64,000 nt of DNA from Arenimonas soli (GCF_014643775.1 NZ_BMKC01000001.1:62001-126000), one strand, 5' to 3'; positions 1 to 8,397 are shown, numbered from the stretch's first letter. Notes: generated from the sequence alone by a model not told the origin. A program made the numbers and translations.

Positions 1-190
1 ACTGACCCCCGAAGGCCGCGTGCGGGTGCTGCACGACCGCCGGCCGACCGAAGACCGTACGCCCCCGCGCACCGACCGCCGCAGCCTGATGCTGCGCGAC
101 CGTGCCGCCCAGCCCGCTCCGCGCGCGCGAACCCCCGAAGTTGAAGTCCGCGAGCCCGATACCCAGGCTTCGCGCCGTCGCGACGAATAA
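1..190 (+). CDS. C-terminal end of an unidentified protein (5' truncated)
   Basis: An open frame enters from the left edge in frame 2 and stops at TAA 188-190, giving about 62 residues. The tail is rich in Arg, Asp, Pro and Glu and looks disordered; it ends in a run of arginines followed by Asp-Glu. It lies 48 nt upstream of phoP on the same strand and may be co-transcribed with it. PepSY-domain proteins often sit beside phoPQ-type operons, but too little remains here to assign a family. Confidence 0.5.
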   Translation, partial: LTPEGRVRVLHDRRPTEDRTPPRTDRRSLMLRDRAAQPAPRARTPEVEVREPDTQASRRRDE

Positions 191-238
191 ACCCTGTCCT
201 GACCCCCCCCGGGTCGTTCCCCTGTTGAAGGAGACGCC

Positions 239-919
239 ATGCGCGTTCTGCTGGTCGAGGATGAAGCCCCGCTGCGCGAGACCCTTGCCGCGCGACTCAA
301 GCGCGAAGGTTTCGCCGTGGATACCGCCGGTGACGGCGAAGAAGGTCTCTACCACGGCAAGGAAGTGCCTTTCGACATCGCCGTGATCGACCTGGGCCTG
401 CCCAAGATGTCGGGCATGGACCTGGTCAAGGCGCTGCGCGAGGCGGGCCAGAAGTTCCCGATCCTCATCCTGACCGCACGTTCGAGCTGGCAGGACAAGG
501 TCGAGGGCCTCAAGTCCGGTGCCGACGACTACCTGGTCAAGCCCTTCCACGTCGAAGAGCTGCTGGCCCGCATGAACGCCCTGCTGCGCCGCGCGGCCGG
601 CTGGTCCAAGCCCACGCTCGACTGCGGTCCCGTGCGCCTGGACCTCTCGGCCCAGACCGTCAGCGTCAACGGCTCCGGCGTCGACCTGACCAGCTACGAA
701 TACAAGGTGCTCGAATACCTGATGTTGCACGCCGGGGAACTGGTCTCCAAGGCCGACCTCACCGAGCACATCTACCAGCAGGACTTCGACCGCGATTCGA
801 ACGTGCTCGAAGTCTTCATCGGCCGACTGCGCAAGAAGCTCGACCCGGAAGGCGAGATCAAGCCGATCGAGACCGTTCGCGGCCGCGGCTATCGTTTCGC
901 CATCCCGCGCGACGAGTAA
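239..919 (+). CDS. phoP: PhoP-type response regulator (OmpR/PhoB family)
   Basis: A 226-residue DNA-binding response regulator. The N-terminal receiver has the acidic pocket in MRVLLVEDEAP, the phospho-acceptor Asp in VIDLGLPK (residue 51) and the conserved Lys in LVKPFHVEE. The C-terminal winged helix has the typical ending VRGRGYRFAIP. The sequence closely resembles Xanthomonas PhoP as I remember it, including QDKVEGLKSGADDYLVKPF. An AAGGAG ribosome site lies just upstream of the ATG. The kinase gene follows after 6 nt, so the two form one operon. PhoP-class regulators usually respond to low divalent cations, antimicrobial peptides or low pH; the signal here is not shown by the sequence. 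Confidence 0.93.
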   Translation: MRVLLVEDEAPLRETLAARLKREGFAVDTAGDGEEGLYHGKEVPFDIAVIDLGLPKMSGMDLVKALREAGQKFPILILTARSSWQDKVEGLKSGADDYLVKPFHVEELLARMNALLRRAAGWSKPTLDCGPVRLDLSAQTVSVNGSGVDLTSYEYKVLEYLMLHAGELVSKADLTEHIYQQDFDRDSNVLEVFIGRLRKKLDPEGEIKPIETVRGRGYRFAIPRDE

Positions 920-925
920 ACCGGC

Positions 926-2314
926 GTGCGCATCTGGCGCACGCTGTCGCTGCAGGCCCGGCAGATGCTGGCGGCCAGCCTTGCGCTGGTCGCCTTCCTT
1001 GGCCTGACGGGCCTGGCGCTCGACCGTGCCTTCGCGGCCACCGCCCAGTACGGCCTGCGCGAACGCCTGGCCAACCTCGCCAACGCCTATATCCAGGAAG
1101 GCGAGGTGGACCGCATCGGCGGCTTCATTTCCCCTGAAATCCCGCCCGACATGCGCCTGCTGTCGCCCGGCAGCGGCCTGTACGCCAATATTCGCGGCGA
1201 AGGCGTCACCTGGGACTCCGCGTCCACGCTGGGTCGATCGATGCCGCCGGTGGAGCTGCTTGAAATGAACGAGCGGCGCTTCGAAGGGCCGCTGACGATC
1301 GTCGATTCCGATGGCATGGAGAATTCGGTCTTCGCCTATTCGTTCGGCATCATCTGGGAATCCGCGTCGGGCGACATCCCGCTGACCCTGAGCGTGTTCG
1401 AAGACGCCCAGCAGATCGAAGACCAGGTTCGGATCTACCGGCGCGCGCTGTGGAGCAACCTGCTGCTGGCCGCGTTCGTGCTGATGATGGTGCAGCTGCT
1501 GGTGCTGCGCTGGAGCCTGCTGCCGCTGCGCAACGTCGAGCGTGAACTGGGTCGCGTGCGCCAGGGTGAATCGCAGCGGCTTTCGGAAATCCATCCACGC
1601 GAACTCGAATCGATCACCCGGTCGATCAATTCACTTATCGAAAGCGAACGCATGCACCTGGACCGCAGCCGCAACACGCTTTCGGACCTGGCGCACAGCC
1701 TCAAGACGCCGCTGGCGGTGCTGCGCTCACGGCTCGATGCCGACGCCAGCCACGAGCAGCTGCGCGAAGAAGTCGCCGCCCAGGTGCAGCGCATGAACGA
1801 GATCGTGTCCTACCAGCTCACCCGCGCCGCACGCACCGGCCATGCGCTGTATTCGGCGCCGATCGAGATCGAGCCGCGCGCCGAGGAGATCGTCGCGGGC
1901 CTGGAAAAGGTGTACGCCGGCCGCGGCGTGCTGTGCGAATTCGAGATCGACCCCGCCGCCCGTTTCCACGGCGAACTGGGCGACCTGCAGGAACTGCTGG
2001 GCAACCTGCTGGAGAATGCGTTCAAGTGGGCCGACAAGCGCGTGCTGCTGATCGTGTCGGTCGAAGCGGCGCCGCCGGATCGCCGCGCCGGCGTCAACTT
2101 CACGGTGGACGACGACGGCCCGGGCATCCCGACCGAAAAAGTCGAGCGACTGCTTCAGCGCGGCGTGCGCGGCGACGAACGCGTGCATGGCCATGGCATC
2201 GGCCTGGCGATCGTGCAGGACATCGTCACCGCCTACCACGGCGAACTGCGGGTCACGCGGTCCGCGGAGCTCGGCGGCGCCCGCTTCTCGGTGCGCATCC
2301 CGCCGGCGTTCTAG
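926..2314 (+). CDS. phoQ: PhoQ-type sensor histidine kinase
   Basis: A 462-residue membrane histidine kinase starting at GTG 926. It has two membrane segments (about residues 11-33 and 174-196) around a periplasmic sensor domain of roughly 140 residues, then a HAMP-like linker. The dimerisation helix carries the phosphorylated His in LAHSLKTPLAVL (His257). The ATPase domain shows the N box NLLENAFKWA, the G1 box DDDGPGIP and the G2 box HGHGIGLAIV. It is the cognate kinase of the phoP product just upstream. The last gene of the operon, it is convergent with mtfA, with only 15 nt between the two stops. The PhoQ name rests on the partner and architecture more than on the sensor domain. Confidence 0.88.
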   Translation: MRIWRTLSLQARQMLAASLALVAFLGLTGLALDRAFAATAQYGLRERLANLANAYIQEGEVDRIGGFISPEIPPDMRLLSPGSGLYANIRGEGVTWDSASTLGRSMPPVELLEMNERRFEGPLTIVDSDGMENSVFAYSFGIIWESASGDIPLTLSVFEDAQQIEDQVRIYRRALWSNLLLAAFVLMMVQLLVLRWSLLPLRNVERELGRVRQGESQRLSEIHPRELESITRSINSLIESERMHLDRSRNTLSDLAHSLKTPLAVLRSRLDADASHEQLREEVAAQVQRMNEIVSYQLTRAARTGHALYSAPIEIEPRAEEIVAGLEKVYAGRGVLCEFEIDPAARFHGELGDLQELLGNLLENAFKWADKRVLLIVSVEAAPPDRRAGVNFTVDDDGPGIPTEKVERLLQRGVRGDERVHGHGIGLAIVQDIVTAYHGELRVTRSAELGGARFSVRIPPAF

Positions 2315-2329
2315 GAACCCTCGAAAGGG

Positions 2330-3091
2330 TCAGCCCGGGATCGGCGACTGGCCGTAAAAACGCTGCAGGTGCGCGGCCACCGCGGGCATTTCCCGCGCAA
2401 GAAGCGCCGGTGAACTGAAGTGGTATTCGCTGGCCACGGCGAAGAACTCTTCCGGCGCTTCCGCCGCATACGGGTCGATCGGCGTCTCCTCGCCGTCGTC
2501 CACGCGCCGGCAGAACGCTTCGTACGCGGCCTGGAAATCGCGCGCCCATTCGCGCTGCCAGGCCGCCGGCAGCGGCGGCGTGCCGTCCATGGCGCCGTCG
2601 AGGATGTCTATCTTGTGCGCCATCTCGTGCACCACCAGCTGGTAGCCATCCTCGGGCTCGGCCAGTTCGGCCTGGATGTCGTCCCAGCTCAGCACCAGCG
2701 GACCCTGGTCCCAGGCTTCGCCGGACAGTTCGTCCACCCATTCCGCGACCACGCCGGTGGCTTCGTCGTGGTGCCGGCGCTGCACGCGGAACGCCCCCGG
2801 GTACACCAGCACCTGGCGCCAGCCGTGCAGGCCTTCGGCGCCGAACTCCAGCAGGGGCAGGCAGGCGAGTCCGGCCAGCTGCAGGCGCTGCCCGTCATCC
2901 AGCGCCAGGCCCTGCAGCGGCGTGATGGTTTTTTCGTCAAGGAAGCGCGCCACCAGGCCATGCAGTCGTTCGAGGCGGAGAGGAGGCAGCCGGACCAGGA
3001 AGGGCAGGGCGCGGGTCAGCTCGTCACGCTGTGCGTCCGAAAGTTTCGGCGGCGCGGTGGCGGCACGGAGGCGGCGGAACAGGGATTTCAT
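2330..3091 (-). CDS. mtfA: MtfA-like zinc metallopeptidase (M90 family)
   Basis: A 253-residue cytosolic protein with the gluzincin motif HEMAHKID (His155, Glu156, His159) and a downstream acidic segment EAPEEFFAVASEYHF that should supply the third zinc ligand. The length and layout match E. coli MtfA, which binds the Mlc repressor and has aminopeptidase activity. Convergent with phoQ. No Shine-Dalgarno is visible before the ATG; instead a 17-nt palindrome (3092-3108) touches the start codon, so initiation may be leaderless or controlled by a hairpin. The family call is firm; whether Mlc is the partner in this organism is unknown. Confidence 0.88.
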   Translation of the reverse strand: MKSLFRRLRAATAPPKLSDAQRDELTRALPFLVRLPPLRLERLHGLVARFLDEKTITPLQGLALDDGQRLQLAGLACLPLLEFGAEGLHGWRQVLVYPGAFRVQRRHHDEATGVVAEWVDELSGEAWDQGPLVLSWDDIQAELAEPEDGYQLVVHEMAHKIDILDGAMDGTPPLPAAWQREWARDFQAAYEAFCRRVDDGEETPIDPYAAEAPEEFFAVASEYHFSSPALLAREMPAVAAHLQRFYGQSPIPG

Positions 3092-3108
3092 GCCCGCAGA
3101 CTGCGGGC
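3092..3108 (-). promoter_or_regulatory. Palindrome abutting the mtfA start codon
   Basis: GCCCGCAG-A-CTGCGGGC is a perfect 8+8 inverted repeat with a one-base centre, directly upstream of the mtfA ATG. It replaces the expected ribosome-binding site. It could be a regulator site or an RNA hairpin that limits translation. The sequence shows only the symmetry. Confidence 0.4.
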
Positions 3109-3137
3109 GCGGCGGGCGCCGGGCAAGGGGTCCGGGG

Positions 3138-3392
3138 TCAGCGGATCATGCCGGGCAGCAGCGAGTTCCAGCGTGGTGCCGGGCGGCCGGAGGCGCCGCT
3201 GCTACGCGGACGCACCGGCGAGGTGGCGCCGGGCGTGGCCGCCGGTTCGGCGACCGTCGCTTCGGCCGGCTTTTCGGCGGGACCGGCGGCCTTGGCGCAG
3301 GTGCCCGGTTCCGCAGCGGCAGGCGCGGGTTCGGAGGCCTGGACCAGGGCGGTGGCGAAGACGAGGCTGAGGCTGAGCACGAACCGGAGCAT
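3138..3392 (-). CDS. Small exported protein of unknown function
   Basis: An 84-residue protein with a clear Sec signal peptide, MLRFVLSLSLVFATALVQA followed by SEPAP, then a low-complexity Ala/Pro/Glu-rich middle and a basic C-terminus ending in LLPGMIR. I chose ATG 3392 because AGGTG lies 6 nt upstream and the signal peptide begins there; an in-frame GTG at 3401 would add three residues. It follows the direction of mtfA and could be transcribed ahead of it. One Cys is present in the mature part. I recognise no family. Confidence 0.6.
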   Translation of the reverse strand: MLRFVLSLSLVFATALVQASEPAPAAAEPGTCAKAAGPAEKPAEATVAEPAATPGATSPVRPRSSGASGRPAPRWNSLLPGMIR

Positions 3393-3546
3393 GGGCGACA
3401 CCTGCAGGACGGGACACCCCCATGGATGCGCGGGGGTGCCGGATGGTTGCCGCCGATTCTACTCCCCGGGCGGCCAGCCGCCAGTACCGCTTTTGCCGCA
3501 TTGCAGCATGGACAAGTCCGCCGCTTCGGGCAGACTCCCGCGGCAC

Positions 3547-5352
3547 ATGAACGCCGCGACCCTGTCTTTCCCGCAACCCCTGATCCGCGGCCCGGCCCTG
3601 CGTCGCGCCCTGATCGCCGGTGCCCGGCGGGTCATCGCCCAGCGCGAGTTGCTCAACAAGATCAACGTCTTCCCGGTGCCCGACGGCGACACCGGCAGCA
3701 ACCTGGCCTTCACCCTCGGCGGCGTGCTGACCGGCGCGCTGAGCCGTCGCGGGCAGGGTGCCGGCGACCTGCTGCGCCGGGTCGGCGAAGACGCGGTGGA
3801 CGGGGCCCGGGGCAATTCGGGCGCCATCCTGGCCCAGTTCCTCACCGGCGTGGCCGAAGCGGCGGGCGATGCCCGTGCGCTGGAGGCCGCCGCCCTGGCC
3901 CGGGCCGTGCGGGCCGGCGCGACCTCGGCGAGGCAGGCGCTTTCCGACCCGAAGGAAGGCACGATCCTGAGCGTCATCAGCGCCTTTGCCGATGGCCTGG
4001 AGCCGGCGGCCGACGATGATCTCGGCGACTGGTTCCGGCGCGCGCTCGAGCGCAGCCGCCAGGCCCTGGCCGCCACGCCCACCCAGCTGGCGGTGCTGGC
4101 CAGGGCCGGTGTGGTGGACGCGGGCGCGCAGGGGTTCGTGGACCTGCTCGAGGGCATCCACGACTTCATCGCCTCCGGCGCCGTGGACGCCAGCGGGGTT
4201 GCCGAAGACCTGCCCGGCGACCTCGAGGCGGCGCAAGCCCACGGCGAACTGGCCGATGCCGACCCCGAACACCGCTGGTGCAGCGAATGCCTGGTGGTGG
4301 GCGAAGGCCTGGACCGGGCCGCGCTGCGCGCGGCGGTGGGCGACCTGGGCGCCTCCTGCGTGGTGATCGCCGGCAGCAGCTCGCGCCTGCGCCTGCATGC
4401 GCACGTGGCCGCACCCAGCCAGTTGTTCGAAGCCGCGGCCCGGTTCGGGCGCGTGGAAAGCACCAAGGCCGACGACATGCACGCCCAGGCGCGCACCGCC
4501 GCCGGCGCCGCCGGCGTGGCGGTGATCACCGACAGCGCCGCCGACCTGCCGGAGCAGGAAATGAGCCGGCTGAACGTACACATGGTGCCGGCGCGGGTGA
4601 ACTTCGGTGACCAGGACTACCTGGACAAGGTTGGCCTTTCCACCGCGGAGTTCTACCGCAAGATGCGCAGCGAAATGGTCCTGCCGCGCACCAGCCAGCC
4701 ACCGCCGGGCGATTTCCGCCGGCAGTTCGAATTCCTGCTCTCCCACCATCGCGAACTGGTTTACGTCGGCCTGTCGCGCGCGGTTTCCGGCACCCTGCAG
4801 TCGGCGGAAACGGCCGCGCAGCGCGGCCACCCGGACCGCACCCACGTCTTCGACACGGGCAATGCTTCGGCCGGTGAAGGCCTGCTGGTGCTGAGTGCGG
4901 CTGAACTGGCCGCCGAAGGCGCCGGCGCGGAACGGATCCTGGCCGAACTGGCGCGGCTCAAGCCGCTGACGCTCACCTGGGCGCTGGCACGCGACATAAG
5001 CCACGCGGTGCGCGGCGGTCGCATTCCCGCCTGGGCCAAGGCGCCGGTGCAGTGGCTGGGCCTGACGCCGATTGCCAGGGTCAAGCCAAGCGGACGGCTG
5101 GGCGTGGTCGGCGGCCTGTTTGGCAAGGACCGCGTGCCGGAGCGATACGCGGCCTATGTCGCCCGACGGGTTCCCGCCGGCAAGCTGCGCCTGATGGTCG
5201 GCCACTGCGACGCCGCGGAAGATGGCCAGCGGGTGCTCGACGCGCTGCGCGAGCGCCTGTCGCCGGAACAATCCTGGCTGGTCGAAACCGGTTCGGCCGT
5301 CGGCGCGCACGCCGGCCCCGGGGCGCTGGTGGTGTCCGTGCAGCCGGCCTGA
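3547..5352 (+). CDS. Fused fatty-acid kinase: FakA-like DAK2 domain plus FakB/DegV domain
   Basis: About 601 residues from ATG 3547, where homology begins. Residues 1-205 are a DhaL/DAK2 kinase domain with the Mg-ADP loop PVPDGDTGSNLAFTL and ARGNSGAILAQFL. Residues 235-310 match the FakA middle domain, with Cys245, His284 and His286 placed like the zinc ligands of Staphylococcus FakA. From about residue 320 a DegV/FakB lipid-binding domain follows (VITDSAADLPEQEM, then RTSQPPPGDF). The FakA C-terminal domain is missing. Fatty-acid kinase makes acyl-phosphate from free fatty acids for PlsY, and plsY starts 46 nt downstream, which supports this role. An earlier in-frame ATG at 3508 is possible; neither start has a good ribosome site. 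The activity is inferred. Confidence 0.8.
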   Translation: MNAATLSFPQPLIRGPALRRALIAGARRVIAQRELLNKINVFPVPDGDTGSNLAFTLGGVLTGALSRRGQGAGDLLRRVGEDAVDGARGNSGAILAQFLTGVAEAAGDARALEAAALARAVRAGATSARQALSDPKEGTILSVISAFADGLEPAADDDLGDWFRRALERSRQALAATPTQLAVLARAGVVDAGAQGFVDLLEGIHDFIASGAVDASGVAEDLPGDLEAAQAHGELADADPEHRWCSECLVVGEGLDRAALRAAVGDLGASCVVIAGSSSRLRLHAHVAAPSQLFEAAARFGRVESTKADDMHAQARTAAGAAGVAVITDSAADLPEQEMSRLNVHMVPARVNFGDQDYLDKVGLSTAEFYRKMRSEMVLPRTSQPPPGDFRRQFEFLLSHHRELVYVGLSRAVSGTLQSAETAAQRGHPDRTHVFDTGNASAGEGLLVLSAAELAAEGAGAERILAELARLKPLTLTWALARDISHAVRGGRIPAWAKAPVQWLGLTPIARVKPSGRLGVVGGLFGKDRVPERYAAYVARRVPAGKLRLMVGHCDAAEDGQRVLDALRERLSPEQSWLVETGSAVGAHAGPGALVVSVQPA

Positions 5353-5362
5353 CCGATCGTGC

Positions 5363-5392
5363 CTGACGATCACGCAGGGCGTGGCCCATAAT
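5363..5392 (+). promoter_or_regulatory. Candidate promoter of plsY (leaderless transcript)
   Basis: A -35-like CTGACG (5363-5368) and a -10-like CATAAT (5387-5392) are 18 nt apart. Initiation about 7 nt past the -10 would fall on or next to the plsY ATG at 5399, leaving no 5' leader. No Shine-Dalgarno is present before that ATG, which fits leaderless translation. Confidence 0.4.
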
Positions 5393-5398
5393 GCCGGC

Positions 5399-6010
5399 AT
5401 GCTCGTCCTGATCCTTCTCCTCGTCGCCTACCTGCTCGGTTCGCTGTCCGGCAGCCTGCTGCTGGGCAAGCTGCGCGGCGTCGACATCCGCCAGCTCGGC
5501 AGCGGCAACGCCGGCGGCACCAATGCCCTGCGCACCCAGGGCTGGAAGTTCGCCCTGGGCACCGTGCTTGTCGACGTCGGCAAGGGGGCCCTCGCGGCCT
5601 GGCTGGCGCTTCGGCTTGGCGGCGGTCTCGCCTGGCTGCCGTATGCCGCGGCCGGCGCGGCCGTGCTGGGGCACGTCTATCCGGTCTTCCACGGGTTCCG
5701 CGGCGGCAAGGGGGCGGGCACGCTGGTCGGCGTGCTGCTGGTGCTGTGGCCGCTGGCGGTGGTGGTGATGATCAGTGCCTGGCTGCTGGTGCTGGTGGCC
5801 AGCGGTTACGTGGGCCTCTCCACGATCCTGGCCGGTGCGATGCTGGTGCCGCTGGCCCTGGCGACCGACGCCGGACCCGAACGCCTGGTGTTCGCGCTGG
5901 CGATCGCGCTGTTCCTGGTGTTCACCCATCGCAGCAACCTCGCGCGCTTGCGCGCCGGGGTCGAACCCCGCTTTGAACGCGCGCGCCTGCTGCGCCGGGG
6001 CCGGGCATGA
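5399..6010 (+). CDS. plsY: Acyl-phosphate:glycerol-3-phosphate acyltransferase PlsY
   Basis: A 203-residue integral membrane enzyme that transfers the acyl group from acyl-phosphate to glycerol-3-phosphate, the first step of phospholipid synthesis. The family signatures are present: GSGNAGGTNALR near residue 40, the second motif HVYPVFHGFRGGKGAGT near residue 100, and the third cytoplasmic motif near FTHRSNLARL. Five or so hydrophobic segments fit the known topology. The stop overlaps the birA start (ATGA). It lies directly after the fused fatty-acid kinase, a likely supplier of its substrate. The start was chosen from the family N-terminus; a promoter-like element ends 7 nt before it. Confidence 0.95.
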   Translation: MLVLILLLVAYLLGSLSGSLLLGKLRGVDIRQLGSGNAGGTNALRTQGWKFALGTVLVDVGKGALAAWLALRLGGGLAWLPYAAAGAAVLGHVYPVFHGFRGGKGAGTLVGVLLVLWPLAVVVMISAWLLVLVASGYVGLSTILAGAMLVPLALATDAGPERLVFALAIALFLVFTHRSNLARLRAGVEPRFERARLLRRGRA

Positions 6011-6972
6011 GCGACCGGGCGCTGCTGGCGCGCCTGGCCCGGGGCCCGGCTTCCGGGGCGGCGCTGGCGGCCGAACTGGGCATCACCCGCAGCGCGGTCT
6101 GGAAGCGCATCGAAACCCTGCGTGCGGCCGGCGTGGACGTGCTGGCCCTGCCGGGACGCGGTTACGCGCTGGCGCATGCGCCCGACCTGCTCGATGCCGC
6201 GGCCATCCAGGCCGGCCTGGCGCCGGCCACCCGCGACCTGCTGGCCGGGCTCGAACTGCGCTTTGAAATCGATTCGACCAACGCCGAAGCGCTGCGCCAT
6301 CCGGCGCCGCCGTCCGGGGTGCAGGCCTGGCTGGCCGAACGCCAGACCGCCGGCCGCGGCCGGCGCGGCCGCGCCTGGGCGTCACCCCTTGCGGCACATG
6401 TTTACCTCAGCCTGTCGCGGCGCTTCGACGCCGGCATCGGCGCGCTGCAGGGCCTGAGCCTGGCCGTGGGCGCCGCCACCGCCCAGGTGTTGCACGCAAT
6501 GGGTTTCGAACAGGTCGGCCTGAAATGGCCCAACGACCTGCTGGCCGACGGCCGCAAGCTCGGCGGCATCCTGGTGGAACTGCGTGGCGACGCCGCCGGG
6601 CCGCTGCAGGTGGTCGTTGGCCTGGGCCTGAACGTGGCCATGCCGGCCCCGGCCGGCGCGGGCATCGACCAGCCCTGGTGCGACCTGGCTTCGCTGTCGG
6701 CAAACCCGCCAGGCCGCGGCGAACTCTGCATCGCCCTGCTCGACGCGCTGGTGCCGCTGCTGGCGAACTTTGAAACCGAAGGCCTGGCGCCCTGGCAGGC
6801 GACCTGGGCGCGCCTGGACCTGCTGGCCGGGCGCGCGGTGCGACTGGACGAAGGCGGCAGACCGGTCGACGGCATCGCGCTGGGCATCGACGCCGAAGGC
6901 GCCCTGCGCCTGCGCACCGCCGACGGCGAACGCCGCTGCCACGCCGGCGAAACCAGCCTGCGCGCCGCATGA
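6007..6972 (+). CDS. birA: Bifunctional biotin ligase / biotin operon repressor
   Basis: A 321-residue BirA. Residues 1-60 are a winged helix (ITRSAVWKRIETLRAAGV), so this is the regulatory as well as the enzymatic form. The ligase domain has the biotinyl-AMP loop GRGRRGRAW (residues 116-124) and KWPNDLL (173-179) followed by GRKLGGILVE. The C-terminal SH3-like domain is complete. It attaches biotin to the carboxyl carrier subunit of acetyl-CoA carboxylase and probably represses biotin synthesis genes elsewhere. It overlaps plsY upstream and coaX downstream by 4 nt each, so translation is likely coupled. Confidence 0.95.
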   Translation: MSDRALLARLARGPASGAALAAELGITRSAVWKRIETLRAAGVDVLALPGRGYALAHAPDLLDAAAIQAGLAPATRDLLAGLELRFEIDSTNAEALRHPAPPSGVQAWLAERQTAGRGRRGRAWASPLAAHVYLSLSRRFDAGIGALQGLSLAVGAATAQVLHAMGFEQVGLKWPNDLLADGRKLGGILVELRGDAAGPLQVVVGLGLNVAMPAPAGAGIDQPWCDLASLSANPPGRGELCIALLDALVPLLANFETEGLAPWQATWARLDLLAGRAVRLDEGGRPVDGIALGIDAEGALRLRTADGERRCHAGETSLRAA

Positions 6973-7721
6973 ACTGGCTGCTCGACCTCGGCAACTCGCG
7001 CCTGAAGGTGGCCGCCTGGCCGCGGCCCGGCGAACTGGGCCCGGTGCAGGCCTGGTCGCACGGGGCCACCGACTTCCCGGCCACGCTGCAGCCCTGGCTG
7101 GACCAGCTGCGCCCTGGCGACACCTGCTGGCTGGCCTCGGTCGCCAGCTCGGAAACCACGGCCGTCGTCGCCGAACAGCTGGCCCGGCAGGGTTGCCCGG
7201 CCCAGCGCGTGCGCACCCTGCCCGAAGCAGCCGGCGTGCGCATCGCCTACGCCGAACCTTCGCGCCTGGGCGTGGACCGCTTCCTGGCGCTGCTTGGCGC
7301 CCATGCGCGCGGGCCGGGTCCGTGGCTGCTGGTGTCGGCGGGCAGCGCGCTCACCGTCGACCTGCTCGATGCCGCCGGCCAGCATCGCGGCGGCGTCATC
7401 GCGCCCAGCCCCGAACACATGCGCGCGGCGCTGGCGGCGCGCTTTCCGGCCCTGGCCTTCGCCGGCGGGGAAGCCCATGCCTTCGCCACCGATACCGCCG
7501 ACGCCCTGGCCGGCGGCAGCCTGGGCGCGGCCGCCGGCCTGGTCGAACGTTGCCAGCGCGAAGCCACGCGCCTGCTGGGGCAGGCGCCGACGGTGCTGAT
7601 GGGTGGCGGCGGCGGCGAACGCCTCGCCGCCGCGCTGGAAATCGAGGTCGTGCCGGCGCCGGCGCTGGTGCTTGAAGGGCTGGCGGTATACGCCGCCACG
7701 GTCGGAGCAAGCGAACGATGA
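6969..7721 (+). CDS. coaX: Type III pantothenate kinase CoaX
   Basis: A 250-residue ASKHA-fold kinase that phosphorylates pantothenate, the first step of CoA synthesis. The phosphate-1 motif is LLDLGNSRLKVA (catalytic Asp6); GVDRFLALLGA and SAGSALTVDLLD provide the pantothenate and adenosine motifs, and MGGGGGERLA lies near the end. Type III enzymes are not feedback-inhibited by CoA and often replace CoaA next to birA in xanthomonads. Four-nucleotide overlaps with birA and with the next gene indicate one operon. Confidence 0.94.
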   Translation: MNWLLDLGNSRLKVAAWPRPGELGPVQAWSHGATDFPATLQPWLDQLRPGDTCWLASVASSETTAVVAEQLARQGCPAQRVRTLPEAAGVRIAYAEPSRLGVDRFLALLGAHARGPGPWLLVSAGSALTVDLLDAAGQHRGGVIAPSPEHMRAALAARFPALAFAGGEAHAFATDTADALAGGSLGAAAGLVERCQREATRLLGQAPTVLMGGGGGERLAAALEIEVVPAPALVLEGLAVYAATVGASER

Positions 7722-8374
7722 TCACCCGGAGCATCGTGGTGCTGCTGGCCTGCATGAACCTGGCGGTGGGCCTGTGGTGGTGGGTGCACCAGGCACCGGT
7801 GGAAACGCCGCCGCCGTCGCTTGAAACCGGCGTCGGTGGCCTGGTGCTGCTGGGCGAGGCCGAACTTCCCGCGGCGCCCGATGCCGCCGACCTGGCCAGC
7901 GTGCCGCTGCCCATGCCCGAGCGCCCGGCCTGCATGAGCCTGGGTCCATTCGGCACGCCCGCGGAGCTGCGCGCCGCGATGAACGCGCTTACGCCTCTGG
8001 CGGCGCGCATCCAGTACCGGGAAGTGCCGGCCACCGAAGTGCGCGGCTACCGCGTGTTCCTCCCTGCCGCGGCCAGTCGCGAGGAGGCGCTGGCGGCCGC
8101 CCGCCAGCTGGCCGCCCGCGGCGTGCGCGATTATTACGTCGTCACCGCCGGCGACCAGGAAAACACGGTGTCCCTGGGCCTGTTCAACGAACTGGCCAAT
8201 GCCGAGAAGCGGCGCGAGGAGATCACCGCCCAGGGCTTCAACCCGCGGCTCGAACCGCGCACCGAACAGGCCACGCAGTGGTGGATCGACCTGGTGTCCG
8301 AACCGGGCCTGGACTGGTCGGCGGCCCTGGGCCAGCCCCGCGGCGTCGAGTCCCGCGTCGCCGATTGCGACTAG
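7718..8374 (+). CDS. Membrane-anchored SPOR-domain protein
   Basis: A 218-residue protein with one N-terminal membrane segment (ITRSIVVLLACMNLAVGLWW), a Pro/Ala-rich linker, and a C-terminal region with SPOR-like spacing: CMSLGPFGTPAELRAAMNAL, RVFLPAAASREEALAAARQL and VSLGLFNELANAEKRREEI. SPOR domains bind denuded glycan strands at the division septum. It is the last gene of the birA-coaX operon and overlaps coaX by 4 nt. Similar birA-coaX-SPOR arrangements are common in this bacterial group. The domain call rests on pattern, not on a search. Confidence 0.72.
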   Translation: MITRSIVVLLACMNLAVGLWWWVHQAPVETPPPSLETGVGGLVLLGEAELPAAPDAADLASVPLPMPERPACMSLGPFGTPAELRAAMNALTPLAARIQYREVPATEVRGYRVFLPAAASREEALAAARQLAARGVRDYYVVTAGDQENTVSLGLFNELANAEKRREEITAQGFNPRLEPRTEQATQWWIDLVSEPGLDWSAALGQPRGVESRVADCD

Positions 8375-8391
8375 CAGCGCGCGCAACCCGC

Positions 8392-8397
8392 TAGAAT
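8392..8397 (+). promoter_or_regulatory. Candidate -10 element for tRNA-Thr
   Basis: TAGAAT lies 9 nt before the tRNA 5' end, in the context GCTAGAATCCCCG. TTGCGA at 8365-8370 could be the -35, but the spacing of 21 nt is long. The same 13-mer occurs upstream of cbs near 42868. Confidence 0.4.

Noticed and set aside
3202-5400. A 732-codon minus-strand frame opposite the fatty-acid kinase
   Set aside because: It is a compositional shadow; it would also cover the small exported protein gene and the promoter region of plsY.
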